Shown here piece after piece: positions 12,634-23,980 of a stretch of 64,000 nt of DNA (the first letter of the stretch is position 1; every line of letters begins with the position of its first letter). The stretch comes from Melitaea cinxia (taxonomy: Eukaryota; Arthropoda; Insecta; Lepidoptera; Nymphalidae), in assembly GCF_905220565.1 (NCBI RefSeq), contig NC_059399.1, positions 9,951,501 through 10,015,500 on the forward strand, read 5' to 3'. Both the position numbers and the translations under genes were made by a program. The notes under the pieces are model-generated. The model did not search any database and was not told the origin of the DNA. It saw only the letters and a list, made by a program, of their open reading frames with translations.

Positions 12634-15600
12634 ATGAAGGTGTATCCTCAAAAAGCACCGAAACATGATCTACGCGGTCTAAGAAACCGTAATAATTGGA
12701 TTAAGCAACCACATATCAAAGCTAAATCATCAAATGATGGGCCGTTATCATTATTAGCAACAAGCTTGCGTCACCAAACGACTGAGTTTTTCAATAATTC
12801 AACTTTACATGGTGTCAGATATATTGCAGAAAAAGAGCGCCCATTCTGTGAGAAGTGCGTAAAAGTTTAAACATTTAACTCTCATATTATAATTTGTACC
12901 ACGAATTTTAGGATTTTGTTATTATAATTGTTACTTTTTAAATGGCAGGTTCATGTGGTTTAGTTTTACTGCTGTAGGAGCTGTTGCTACATGTATCATT
13001 ATCGTGAGTTTGTGGGAAAAATTTCAGACAAATCCTACAATTACAGGCGAGTATATTTTGTACATTACCATACAGATTTGTGTTAAATAGTAATGTCGTC
13101 CAAAACTACATAACTGCTTTAACTTTCAGGATTGGACACAGATTTTCACAACTGGGACGTGCCCTTCCCAGCAGTCACTATTTGCGATATAAATCCTGTG
13201 GATGAGGAATTGTTGCAAAAATATATTGCAAAGTAAAAACTTAGCTTTATATTTTTTAAAGATTACTGACTTAATTTTTTATAATTATGTTATTAATTCA
13301 CGTTTTTTGTATATTGTTTAATAAAGCGTATGGGGTTCCGATCCTCCAGCAAATGCTGACAAAATGCTCCGATGGCTAGCAACTCTCAGTTATCAGTCTA
13401 TAGCTGACCGAGCTTTTGAATTTGTCAATAATCCTGATCTCGTCGGAAAAGTTCCAAACGAAGGTCCAGAGCCAGCCATCAAATCCAAAGATGCAGTTTT
13501 TAATGTAGGGTTTTGAGTTATAATACAATGCTAAAAGAATGGACTCCATAATTTGGTTTAAATTTTAATCCAGTTTTTTTTTGTTTAAGATTGTCAGGCG
13601 CTGTGAATCTTTGTTTTATGACTGTGAATGGAAAGGTGATTCGGAAGAATGCTGTGCTTTACTGGTGCCCGTATTTACGGAAATGGGCTTTTGTTACGCA
13701 TACAATTCACGACATGCTGAAAAGACTTGGCCATGGTAACAGTCCCATATACAGGTACAAAATTTTTGTACGTTTTTAAATGATGATACTAAATATTATT
13801 TTTCAGGCAAATGCAAACTGAGCAATTTACGGAAGCATTCATTCATGAAACCGATGCGAAATGGTCGTTTTTGTTTAACTCATACCGTAATGATACTACA
13901 ATCGAAGTATGTTCTTTTTATTTTTTTTTTTTTGTATTTAATATCTTTTCGGAATCATTCGAATATTTGCATTGTAGATTTATATACATTCCACTGAAGA
14001 AATGGCTGGTTTAGAACAAAACTCTCAACACTCTTGGGACCGTCGGGTCGAGAAAGTATCTTTTTCAGTCAAACACACTTACACTACAGAGGATGCGCGG
14101 CAACTTTCAATCCGTCAAAGAAGGTGTATATTTATCGATGAGCGACGTCTAGAAACATCTAATATTTACACGTACACGGCGTGTATGAGGCAATGTCGTA
14201 TGCAACAGTGTCAGTCTTTCTGCAAATGCGTTCCGCATTTCTATCCTCTTATCGGTAAACATTTTTAAACGTTTTAAAATAGTTAAAATCTATTTTCATA
14301 ATTTGTATTATTTCCTTAAAAATTACAGAAGGTTACAGACATTGTACTGTAAAGGAATTGGAATGTATAGCAAAATACGCTTCCGTTATAACTGACGTAA
14401 CTCGTTGTTCGTGTGAACTAGGATGTTCACACACGGTGTACGAAGTTGAAAAACTTACACAAATTGAGTAAGTTTATTATTTTTAGTAGTTATGTCTGAG
14501 CAAAAAAAATTTTTTTTCAACTTTCACATTTTCCAGCGCGAGCAAAGGTCCAACTGCAACAAATTCCTTAGAAGTTGAATTTGTGTCTTGGCCAATGGTG
14601 CGATATAAACGTGAGGTGCTTTTTGGTTGGGTCGATCTTTTAGGTACTATTTTATAAATTTTTATATAATAGATACCTAGTTACGTGTTTAAATTAGTTA
14701 AGGTTTATATGATGTTAGTTTCAAAATTCTTCCTGAATTTTAGAAATTTTATAATACAAAGTACAAAAATATGCTTAGACTAAAAATCTATCGAAATTGC
14801 TAAATTCTAAAATACAGACATACAAAAGGAGGAGATTACTCAATTCGTTATATATTTAGTTAGTACTGGGTGTACCGATTTTGATGATTTTTAATTTAAT
14901 CGATAGCCGATGTTTAGAATGTGGTCACATTTAAATTTCATCGAGAACTGATTACAACTTTTGGAGTAATCTTTGATAATACGTATTTACTTGACTATTT
15001 TTTCGTCCACCTACGTTGTATTACTTGTCGATATAATTGAAGTCGGATTTATCTGCTTTTTGAAGTACATATAAGCTACAAAATATACGTAATTTTAAAT
15101 TATCGTGCGTTAGTTTCATTCGGCGGTATAGCGGGCCTGTTCCTCGGGTTCTCTCTGCTATCCGGAGTAGAGCTAATCTACTTCTTCACACTGCGAGCGT
15201 GTTGCGCGCTCGTGCGGGACAAAGATCTACTGAGTCGCGAGCGCGCCGCTCGTCTGGCGAGACCGAAACCGCCGCACGACTTGAGCTTAGTGCCGTGGTA
15301 ACTGTTACTTACTATTCACCATATGGGTCATAATACACAGTAACATATAACTATTGTATAAATAGAAAGCCTAAAAATAAATGACATAGTGTGCAACGGG
15401 CGGTCTTATCACTAGATCTCTTCCAGACTACCCACTGAAGTACTGAAGGATGTGTCAAAATCTGAAGCAGCCCGACTGGGGAAGTACCTCGACAGTACAG
15501 AAGCGCACATCTAAATAATACTACTCTTAAGTAGTGTCGTTTTCCTGTGGGAGTAAGGCAGCCAGAATGTGGGGGATAGGGCCAGTAACGCGCTTATAAT

Positions 15601-18600
15601 GCTCCTGGTTGCAGCTAATTCATTACCTACGGTATCTACTTACTAATCAGATCGAGCGTTCGCTTGTCTGCTTTCTTTTTGATTTAACAAAATATATTAT
15701 ATACTTGCTGTGTCCGCGATTTTCTGCGCGTGGAATTTAAGAAAAAAGTTATTTTTCAGTTCGCAGAGTTATAAAATAAATAAATGTCTAAAATAAAAGT
15801 AGCCTAAGTTACTCCTTATTACATCAGCTATCTGCCAGTGAAAGTCTTGTCAAAATCGGTCCAGCCATTTCAGAGATTAGCCTGAACAAACAGACAGATA
15901 AAAAGACAGACAGAAAAAAATTGCAAAAAATGGTATTTTGGTGTATGTACCGTGTATACATCCATATCCATTTAGTAAAAAGCGGTTATTTTAATATTAT
16001 AAACAGACACTCTAATATTTTATTTATTTGTATAGACATGGCTCGCGGTTTCACGTGTTGTTTTTTTTTTTGCTTTCTATCAGGTTGGGAGACATAAAAT
16101 TTTGATTATATTTTTACTTCTGTAAATAGAACGTCATGTATGCAATATGCATTTAATGTTCAAATTATGAATAATGTTTCTTTCAAATGGTAACTTTCGT
16201 TCAAATGGTGGTTTAACTATTCCTTGGCATCTAGTACTTTTCCCTCCTGTTGAAAAGACGCTCATATTATTCCTTTACCTAAGAAATCCAATCCATCTGA
16301 CTTCTCCGATTTCCGTCCAATATCTATCCTACGTTTCTTGTCCAAGGTTCTAGAGCGTCTTGTTCACCAACAGCTGACATCATTCCTTTCCTTAAATAAT
16401 CTTCTAAATCCATTTCAACCCGGCTTCCGGAAGGGACATAGTACGGTAACAGCACTTGTTAAAATCTCTGACGACATCAGACACGCAATGGACGATCGAA
16501 AACTTACGGTTCTGGCTTTACTTTACTTTATTAATGCCTTTAATACTGTGGACTTCGATATACTGTTTTGTCTGTGTTAGGTTCCTTTAACATATCTCCA
16601 CCGGAAATTGACTGGTTTCAAAGTTACTTGTATGGAAGTCGGCAGCGTTTGTAAGTTCAAGATACTTTCTCTGACTGGGCTAACGTATTTGCTGGCGTAC
16701 CGCAAGGTGGCGTATTGTCTCTTCTTCTTTTTTCTTTATTTATAAATTCAGTAACTACGCACTTATCTTCTCTCTATCACCTGTATGCAGACGATCTTCA
16801 AATATACACTCATTCTAAGCTGGCTGATCTACCCACGAGTATTTTACGATCTACCAATTAAATAATGACTTGGACCTTGTTCTTAAATGGAGTAACTCTT
16901 ACGGGTTAAAAGTTAATCCTTCTAAGTCTCAAGTGGTTATCGTGGCTAGTCGAATAGTCATCAACAATGCTGTTTTGAATGTTAGCGATAAAGTGAAAAT
17001 CTAGGAAACCCTTTCGATCGTCATCTCTCTTGGTCACCTCAATTAACTGAGCTTAACCGGAAATTGTTTGCTGCCGTCGGTTCTCTCCGTCGACTCCAGT
17101 ACTTTCTTCCCTTGCCGACCAAAATTGCGTAAGCCCAATCACTACTTTTTACCAATCCTTGATTAGGTATGCAGATACGTGTTTTCTGGATCTCAAAGAG
17201 GAGCAACTAAATAAGCTTGAGCGCCTTCAAAATCTCTGTATAAGGTTCATATTTGGTTTTCGCAAATATGACCAGGTCTCCGATTTTCGCAGTAAACTCA
17301 AGCGGCTCCCAATTCGCCTTCGCAGGAATACCCACGTACGTACTCTACTCTACTGTGTTCTTTTTAATCCTACTTTTTAATCATTACCTTAAAGAACGGT
17401 TTACGTTTCTTTGCAATTCCCATGAACGTTCCCTTAGATCTGAAGCCAAATTGCTTCTGAAAATTCCTCCCCATTCTACTTCCTTCTACTCCAATTCTTT
17501 TACTGTTAATGCTGTTCGTCTGTGGAATTCTCTACCGCTTTCAATAAGACAAGCTCCAACGCAATCTTGTTCAAGCAACGCCTTAAATAGCATCATACGT
17601 CGCTCATTATGTAAGTCATAAGTGCAGCAGGATCGGTTTAAAGGAAAATAACCGCGTTTGCAACCCTATGTGTTCACGAAACATATATTGATCACTTATA
17701 AGTACCTACTACAAAAAAAAAAAAAAAAAATTTTACGTTACTAGAATACTTTTTTATTTACCCCTGTCGTCACGGAGTCACGGTGGCGCGTGCGTTACGC
17801 TATTCCGTAACATATGTTTACGTAGAACCATATTAAAAACTAAATTGCATGCAGTATATTTTAAACATATTTACACTACAATACTATATTATGACTACAT
17901 TATTTCATACCATAATTCTGACGAATTTAACGAACAATTTTGTTTGACACGACGCGCGCCTTACGCGGACGTAGTCGCGGGCAACAGTTAGTGTATTATA
18001 AAACAAAGTCCCCAAAAATTTATGTGATCGATTTCCTCAAAATCTACTGAATGCATTTTCATGCGGTTTCACTAATGGAGAGAAGGCTCCAAGAGGAAGG
18101 TTTACGGAACGGCTAAGCCGATTTTGATGAGAGTTGCACTGGAAGTTTGCCGGGAAAACTTTGTGACACACTGATTTCAACGCGAGCGAAGCCGCGGGCT
18201 CAATTAGTATTTATATAAGTGTATGTATGTGTAACTATGTGTTTTATATGTTATATACTAAAATATTTATTCATTTATATATAAGTTTTTTATGTTTATG
18301 CAAGTCTATCATATCGCAGTTTATATCTACGTATTATGTCTAATAATGCCTCGTATTTTTAATATTAAACATGTAAACAATTTGTTTAACGTTATTTATT
18401 ATTGATTTTTCATTATATTATACACTTCTAACCGCTGCTACTGTATCGCGTCCAGTACCCAATGGTTATCTGTAAGAAATCGCTATTTAGCAATAAGATC
18501 GCCTTTGTACGTCTTGTATTGTATCTTTCTTTATCTACGAATTAATAAACGCTTCACACTCAACGGATCCCCCAGTAGGATTTCCTCCTGTGTTGGGGGT

Positions 18601-19984
18601 CCGGAAACACATGCAATACACAAACACAACGCCCAGACCACGACTAACATCTATATGGTCGATACAAATGTCTGTCGCGAGCGGGATCGAACCTGCGGCC
18701 GCCAGCGCAACTACCAGTGCTATTACCGCTGCGCTAACGCGTCGTCATATTATATGTGTCTGTATTTTGGTGTACACTAGGAATCAATAAATTAATAAGT
18801 GCTGTGTGGCTACGGCACTAAAGAATTTAGCCACCCCCTCTCTTCCCGTGGGTGTCGTAAGAGGCGACTAAGGGATAACAAGGTTCCACAACCATCTTGG
18901 AACTTAAGAAGCCGACCGATGGCGGGATAACCATCCAACTGCTGGCTTTGAAATACACAGGCCGAAGACGGCCAGCAGCGTCGTCGGTGCGACAAAGCGA
19001 GTAACTGCGGTCACCAACCCGCCTGCCCAGCGTGGTGACTATGGGCAAAACACATGAGTTCACGTTATTATTGACGTAAACTTGTGGAGGCCTATGTCCA
19101 GCAGTGGACTGTATAGGCTGTAATGATGATGATGAAATTAATAAATAATTATAATACGTTCATTAGTTTTAGATTATTAGGTATGTATAGGTACAAGTAA
19201 TTCATAATTATAATGTATACATATATGTATTTATATGTATGTATGCATGTACGTGGGTATATATGTATATATGTATGTATTTATGTATCTATTATAGTAT
19301 GTATGTATGTATGTATGTATATGTTTAATTATTTGAATATTTATGATAAATTTGTTGTAACTTGTACACCTATGCTGACGCTAGACCATTTCCTTTGCCC
19401 TAAGGTTGCCTGGAAGAGATCGCTTTTTAGCGATAAGGCCGCCCTTTGTACCTAATGAATATATTGTCAATATTTTCTTTCTTTCTTTGATATGTATTAT
19501 TTCTGTTTTTGGTGTACAATAAAGTGTATTATTATTATTATTATTATTACATATATCAGGTATAGAGGCGCCTCGTAGTTGCGCATTCTTCTGTAGTGTC
19601 ACGTAGTTAGTGTCGCAAAATTTTGACCAATAAAATAATATCAAAAATATTTTTTTTTTCAATAATACTAATGATAAATAATAATAGGTACTAATAATGA
19701 GCACCAAGAGGCAAAATTAAGCTAAAAATTTCAGAATTGACTAAGTTAGAAACACCACGTACGTACTAATTATTAGTTCAAAAAAAAGTTATACTACATT
19801 CTCGTAATATACTGTAATAATTATTATAAGAACAACAAATAATTAAATGTTGATAAGGAATTATAATTTCAGGTGGAAGCAACCGCCAGCGCCACCTGGC
19901 GAACGACCTATTAAACTAAGCGTGAAGGAAATCCAGCCTTCGCAATATTCCCCTCCGCCTGTATATACTGAATATTTACCATAA
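12634..19984 (+). CDS. Pickpocket-type DEG/ENaC sodium channel
   Basis: Eleven exons: 12634-12854, 12949-13046, 13130-13232, 13327-13504, 13590-13735, 13807-13906, 13978-14254, 14329-14467, 14537-14643, 15114-15297, 19873-19984; 554 codons. The family forms trimeric amiloride-sensitive Na+ channels in sensory neurons and epithelia. TM1 is at ~75-99 (FMWFSFTAVGAVATCIII). The post-TM1 block VPFPAVTIC, a cysteine-rich extracellular domain (CMRQCRMQQCQSFCKCVPHF, then TRCSCELGC) and the pore/TM2 GLFLGFSLLSGVE (464-476) follow. G468-F-S470 fits the selectivity-filter G-x-S. Exon 11 adds 36 residues rich in proline with PPVY at 546-549, a WW-domain PY motif. Retaining the last intron would end translation at 15299-15301 after residue 518. 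Intron 2 has a GC donor. I do not assign a numbered ppk. Confidence 0.92.
13047..13129 (+). other. GC-AG intron in the pickpocket gene
   Basis: Exon 2 ends in ACAG followed by GCGAGT, and the intron ends in TTTCAG. The reading frame of exons 2 and 3 joins correctly only if GC is the donor. The nearby GTATAT at 13051 would put exon 3 out of frame. Confidence 0.8.
14824..15048 (-). mobile_element. MITE-like repeat (family G), pickpocket intron 9
   Basis: Diverged inverse copy of the repeats at 33983 and 37676. On the - strand it begins with accgacttca-type sequence (complement of tgaagtcgg, ~15038) and ends with the complement of aaaaggaggag at 14824. No ORF. Confidence 0.6.
15391..15625 (-). 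mobile_element. Interspersed repeat (family F) fragment, pickpocket intron 10
   Basis: Contains gcagcccgactggggaagtac and other complements of the family F copy at 9973. A preceding block, gggcggtcttatcactaga, is also seen at 24172. Confidence 0.6.
15650..15960 (+). mobile_element. Interspersed repeat (family E-like), pickpocket intron 10
   Basis: Shares with other family E copies the phrases gtcaaaatcggtccagccat and gaacaaacagacagat. Non-coding. Confidence 0.5.
16190..17650 (+). mobile_element. Degenerate Jockey/CR1-type LINE, pickpocket intron 10
   Basis: Fragments of a non-LTR reverse transcriptase occur in order: DFRPISIL and SKVLERLVHQQL (~16310-16370), QPGFRKGHSTVTAL (~16420), a motif A region ALLYFINAFNTVD (~16515) where the catalytic Asp is replaced by Tyr, GVPQGG (~16697), YADDLQIYTHS (~16785) and a C-terminal region to ~17620. 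Several frameshifts and stops make it inactive. A poly-A tract follows at ~17711. The 5' half, including any endonuclease, is absent. Confidence 0.85.
17930..18215 (-). mobile_element. Interspersed repeat (family E-like), pickpocket intron 10
   Basis: Contains ctaagccgattttgatgaga and aacgcgagcgaagccgcggg, phrases of a very common lepidopteran non-autonomous repeat. Non-coding. Confidence 0.5.
18466..18788 (+). mobile_element. Family D retroelement tail interrupted by a family C SINE
   Basis: The left part (18466-18535, ggttatctgtaagaaatcgc) and right part (18753-18788, gtctgtattttggtgtacac) are the two halves of one family D tail, as seen unbroken at 19402-19550. Between them lies an inverse family C SINE. 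Confidence 0.7.
18536..18752 (-). mobile_element. tRNA-derived SINE (family C) nested in family D
   Basis: Read on the - strand: a tRNA-like A box (GCGTTAGCGCAGCGGTAAT) near 18745, B box GGTTCGATCCCGC near 18690, then the family C body with ggacccccaacacaggagga near 18595. Other copies are at 35365 (+) and 48875 (+). Confidence 0.8.
18799..19134 (+). mobile_element. ~335-bp SINE (family A), complete, with TSD
   Basis: Flanked by a 10-bp direct repeat aaattaataa at 18789-18798 and 19135-19144. It begins gtgctgtgtggctacggcac, carries gtaagaggcgactaagggat, and ends with a (TGA)n tail. The last ~50 bp would encode RKLVEAYVQQWTV-stop, the C-terminus of an RTE-like LINE protein, so the tail is probably borrowed from its LINE partner. 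Confidence 0.88.
19203..19325 (+). repeat. TATG/TGTA microsatellite
   Basis: Imperfect tetranucleotide array ending in several perfect gtat units, in pickpocket intron 10. Confidence 0.85.
19402..19550 (+). mobile_element. Family D retroelement tail, complete
   Basis: Starts aaggttgcctggaagagatc, has ttttagcgataaggccgcc, then ggtgtacaataaagtg and a terminal (ATT)n array. The polyadenylation signal next to a simple-sequence tail fits the 3' end of a non-LTR element. Confidence 0.7.
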
Positions 19985-20334
19985 TCTTTTATATATATAC
20001 GTACGAAGTTCGCTGGGTCAGCTAGTATTCTATAAAATTTTTGTTATAACATAAAATATACTCGCATTTTTGGAATAGTAATTTAACATCTTATACTTGC
20101 AATTAGTAATTTATTAAAAGTAGTAAAAAAGATAAAAAGAAATTAAAGATTTTTTTTTTTGAGTCAATGGTTTTATTTCATAATTTTGGTCACCCGCAGC
20201 TAATATTGTTTCATTATTCTTACTAAACCTCGAATCGAACTACCATGAAAAAGTTAACTAGTTACAAATATTCGAGAAATATAAACGTACACAATAATAA
20301 GTCTAAAACAATCACAATAATGCAGTTCAAATAA

Positions 20335-20520
20335 GGGGTCGTCCATTAATCACGTCGTTATGTTTTAACAACTTTTTGAACCCTTTGGTGATATTTGGTG
20401 AGTTTTTGAGCTAAGACAATAACGTGTATTTTTTTCTGCAAAGTATATTGTAATTTAGTAATTCTCAGAATTCTGTCAAATACATAATTATATAATCTGA
20501 TGTGATTAATGGACGAACTC
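20335..20520. mobile_element. Short MITE with ~16-bp TIRs
   Basis: gtcgtccattaatcac at 20338-20353 is matched by its inverse gtgattaatggacgaac at 20502-20518 (one indel). The unit is about 180 bp and AT-rich, with no ORF. It lies between the two convergent genes. Confidence 0.65.
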
Positions 20521-20521
20521 T

Positions 20522-23500
20522 AATCAACACTTTGTGCAGTAATGTTTTATACATTCCAAGTTTTTGTTAAAATTCAATTTGTGCACCTACAGGAAAAAAA
20601 TCAAATGCTTAGCACAAAAAATTAGTTGCATAGAATATAATCTTTTAATAGTAGTTTAATCTATCCCATACAAAATGATAATTCGTTTAAAACAAGTTAG
20701 TTCCATTATTTTTATTTTGGGTAGTCGTAGGCAAAATAATATAATTATCATTACTACACAAAAATATGTATTTGTCAAAGTTGGCCAAAGGGAGCATAAA
20801 ATTGTATATCGTTACTTTATAATTTAGAACGACATTATTTATAAACAAACCATATACAATTTAACTTTTATAAATATGTATAATATGTAAATTATAATAT
20901 ATTTTATTTACTTTTATATATTTAATGTTTAAAATTGTCTGTTTTTATGGGATAATTTTATTCGAATTTTAATGTTCATAATATCTTTGCTACAACTAAA
21001 TTATATATATGTCTGTACACACTAGTTTTATGCTTTTAGTAAATACATTTTTGCTGAGGTAAGTCAAATTAAAATATTTTTGCCTCCTATTGTATACTAT
21101 ACCTACTCATGAGATAATTAATGATAGTTTTTATGGTTTTTTTTATGTTACGTACAAATAGTGCAAGCAAATTACTTGACATTAACTGTTGCATTTGGTT
21201 TATTTAATATTGTTCTAGACCAGAGATATATTATTATTATAGTGGCCTTAGTTGGCCCTGTTAGGACAAATTGGTAAAATTGCTTGCAATTTTTTACTTA
21301 GCAGAAACATTGAGATTGTAAAATTTAATAGAGCTTAGTAAAGTTGTAATGCAATAATATATACTACTACTTTGCCCATGCAGATCAAATTGCGAGAAGA
21401 AAAAATAAAGAATAATACATAAAAATTATGATTTTAAAAAAGTTTATTAAAAAAATACTGACACAAAATTTGTAGTCTAAAAATTGTCAAGAACTACATT
21501 CTAAACTCAACGTATTATTTTCATTACTGCTATAATTACTGATACGGTTTATTTCATAAAAATGAAGCATCATTTTTAAATTACAAACGAGACGACATAA
21601 CTGTCTTTAATAGATATGCAAATAGTTTCTTAGTACATTATGTGTTCAATACATTATTTTACGTGGTGTTTTTGCAAGCAATCTATTGCTGGTACAGGTC
21701 ATAAATTGTCTGAACCAATCAAACAGAGCCAATGATAATTCATTGGCATTTGTTAGTTCGGTTTGCATCCAACATATTTTACTTTAAATTGTATTGCACA
21801 CTGTACATACATAATATTGTTGTTATTATTAAGTCACTTACAAAATTAAAAATATTTTAATTGCATTGAAACAATATGTTATGTATGGCTAAATATTATT
21901 TAATCACAAAGACAGTCTGCAATTAATTTAATTTTATTAATTATTTGCAGACTGTTTAATTAAAATTTAGCATAATTGTTTTTATTACAATCTGTTATAG
22001 CTAATAAATATACATATTAAGTCACTGAGTAAGTACATATAGATAAGTTTTGATACTATGCATAACATTTGCTGACAAATGACTTTTTTTAAAGAAAAAT
22101 TGCAAAATAAGTAAAAATTCTAAGTATTAGGTAAGATTTGGGTAAATATAATAACATTAAGAACAGATAAATTAAAATAATATATGCATAAGAAATTTGA
22201 TAATTAGAAATAATGTTATTTTGTTGCAAGTTCAAATTCTTTTATATTACTTTAACAAAAGAAAAACAAATAATTCTATTGTTAAACAAATTGCCCTTCT
22301 ATAAAAAAAAAACTTAATTATGAAATGAAAAATAGCAACAGTAAAATTTTCTTTTAACAAATATTTTTACAAAATTTAAAAAGTACTTCATTCATAAAAA
22401 TAATAGATTAAATTAGCTAATAAAATACTTAATAAGTTTGATATATAAACAAAAGAAAAATACTAGAAAGGGTAACATGGTTTTTGTATCTAAAAATATC
22501 CATAGGCAAAATGTACCTGAAATCCCTACCATGAGCTCGAAGTTATGATAATAAATTAAATGAAAATGTATGTGTCTAACCTAACTTGAATTCTTATACT
22601 TTCATCTATAAGTGTTATATAATTTAAATGTTTTGTTAAAACAATGCATATACATTTTTAACATTCGTTTTTTTTAAAATGTGCTTAGAGGAAATACTTT
22701 TTCAATTTCGAAACACATTTTCCCATTATTTAAGTTTTGTATTAAAATATAGATAGAAATATAAAATGATGAGTGAGAAGAGAAACAACACAGCCTTGGA
22801 ATCATCTCACTCCAAATAATTTCTAGTAGATCACATAAATAATTAAATTATTATAGTAATTACATTTATTCAAAGAACAAAATTGTTTTAACAACAATTG
22901 TTGTCTCACAATATTTTTGGTATAAATTGAAGAATTTATTCATGAATAAACTCTGCCAAAGTTAATTTGCATTTCGAGGTTTTGTTATTACGACTACAGT
23001 ATTAGCTAGTTATTCTTACAATTTCTTACTAAATGTTAACCTTATAAACTTTACATGTAAACACATCAAAAAATTTTATGCTATTGACGTGTAAATCAAA
23101 TTCAGTTTTTTTATTTTATTTACGACCTTATTTTTACTAATTGATACTATCATATTTATTTATTCCATAAAACTGTTAACAACTGATTTCATTTCATTGG
23201 TACATAGTGAAAAATTGAACTAATTGAATAAATGTCAATATTTGACTTTTAAGTAAAACATCTTAGCAGATAAAAACAATCAAATTGTAGTAGTAGTAGT
23301 AAGTAATTCATGTATATTAGAATTATAAGTACTGGTTTGATCTCAATCGAAATGTTTTGTTGAATGGTAATTACAAAAATTATAAAAATCTCAATATCAT
23401 ACTCTAGATGGAATTTTTGTGTCCGATTTATGAATAAGAGTTGATAACATATGTTTTATTGTTCTTTGTTTGTATTTTCCTATATTTTTACACTAAATAT

Positions 23501-23715
23501 TCATTTTTGAAGAGTTCAATAATAAATATGAAAACTAATCGTTTTGTTAAACACTGCAAAATACTATTCACAGATACCATAGCCTATTAAATATGGAATT
23601 TCAAATTCTACACAAAGCCGTGGACACTGTCACACTTCCAACACTGTCACAGAGTGTATTTATTTTAGTCACATTCAATAACATATCAAGGACGCCAATT
23701 CTATGTACGCATGCG
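20522..23715 (-). other. Repeat-poor AT-rich tract, probable 3' UTR of the P5B ATPase
   Basis: About 3.2 kb with no recognisable SINE, LINE or MITE, unlike every other stretch this long outside exons. It follows the ATPase stop codon on the - strand. An AATAAA (- strand, 20172-20177) with an A-run ~15 nt downstream would end a transcript near 20150. Assignment as 3' UTR is inference. Confidence 0.45.
21912..21955. other. Stem-loop in the putative 3' UTR
   Basis: acagtctgcaa (21912-21922) and ttgcagactgt (21945-21955) pair perfectly. A further AT stem with one mismatch leaves a short loop. It could be a post-transcriptional element or chance. Confidence 0.5.
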
Positions 23716-23980
23716 GAGGCGGGTGTGATCGTGCACACGTGTCGAGTTAACACGTGTTGAGGTGGTTATGGTCGTCAGTTAATGTGTCGGGAGTGAAGGC
23801 GTCCACAGAATCACAAGTAGAGGCGGGTGTGGTCGTCAGCACACGTGGCGGTTTGACCACGAACAGAGAGACACGTGTGGAGGAAACTGTGGCCGTCAGC
23901 ACACGTGTAGCGGTAAACTCGACCATAGGAAAACAGTTGTGTGCGGGTGTGGCTGTCAGCACACGTGGGACGGTGAGGGG
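23716..23980. repeat. Imperfect ~60-bp minisatellite with CACGTG boxes
   Basis: Units anchored on the block ggycgtcagcacacgtg start at 23770 (diverged), 23831, 23891 and 23951, spaced 61, 60 and 60 bp. A weaker copy lies near 23719. Three units contain CACGTG or ACACGTGT. The last unit overlaps the proposed stop codon of the ATPase gene. Confidence 0.75.

Noticed and set aside
23770..23980. CRISPR-like array of regularly spaced repeats
   Set aside because: Eukaryotic context, imperfect units and no distinct spacers; it is a minisatellite.
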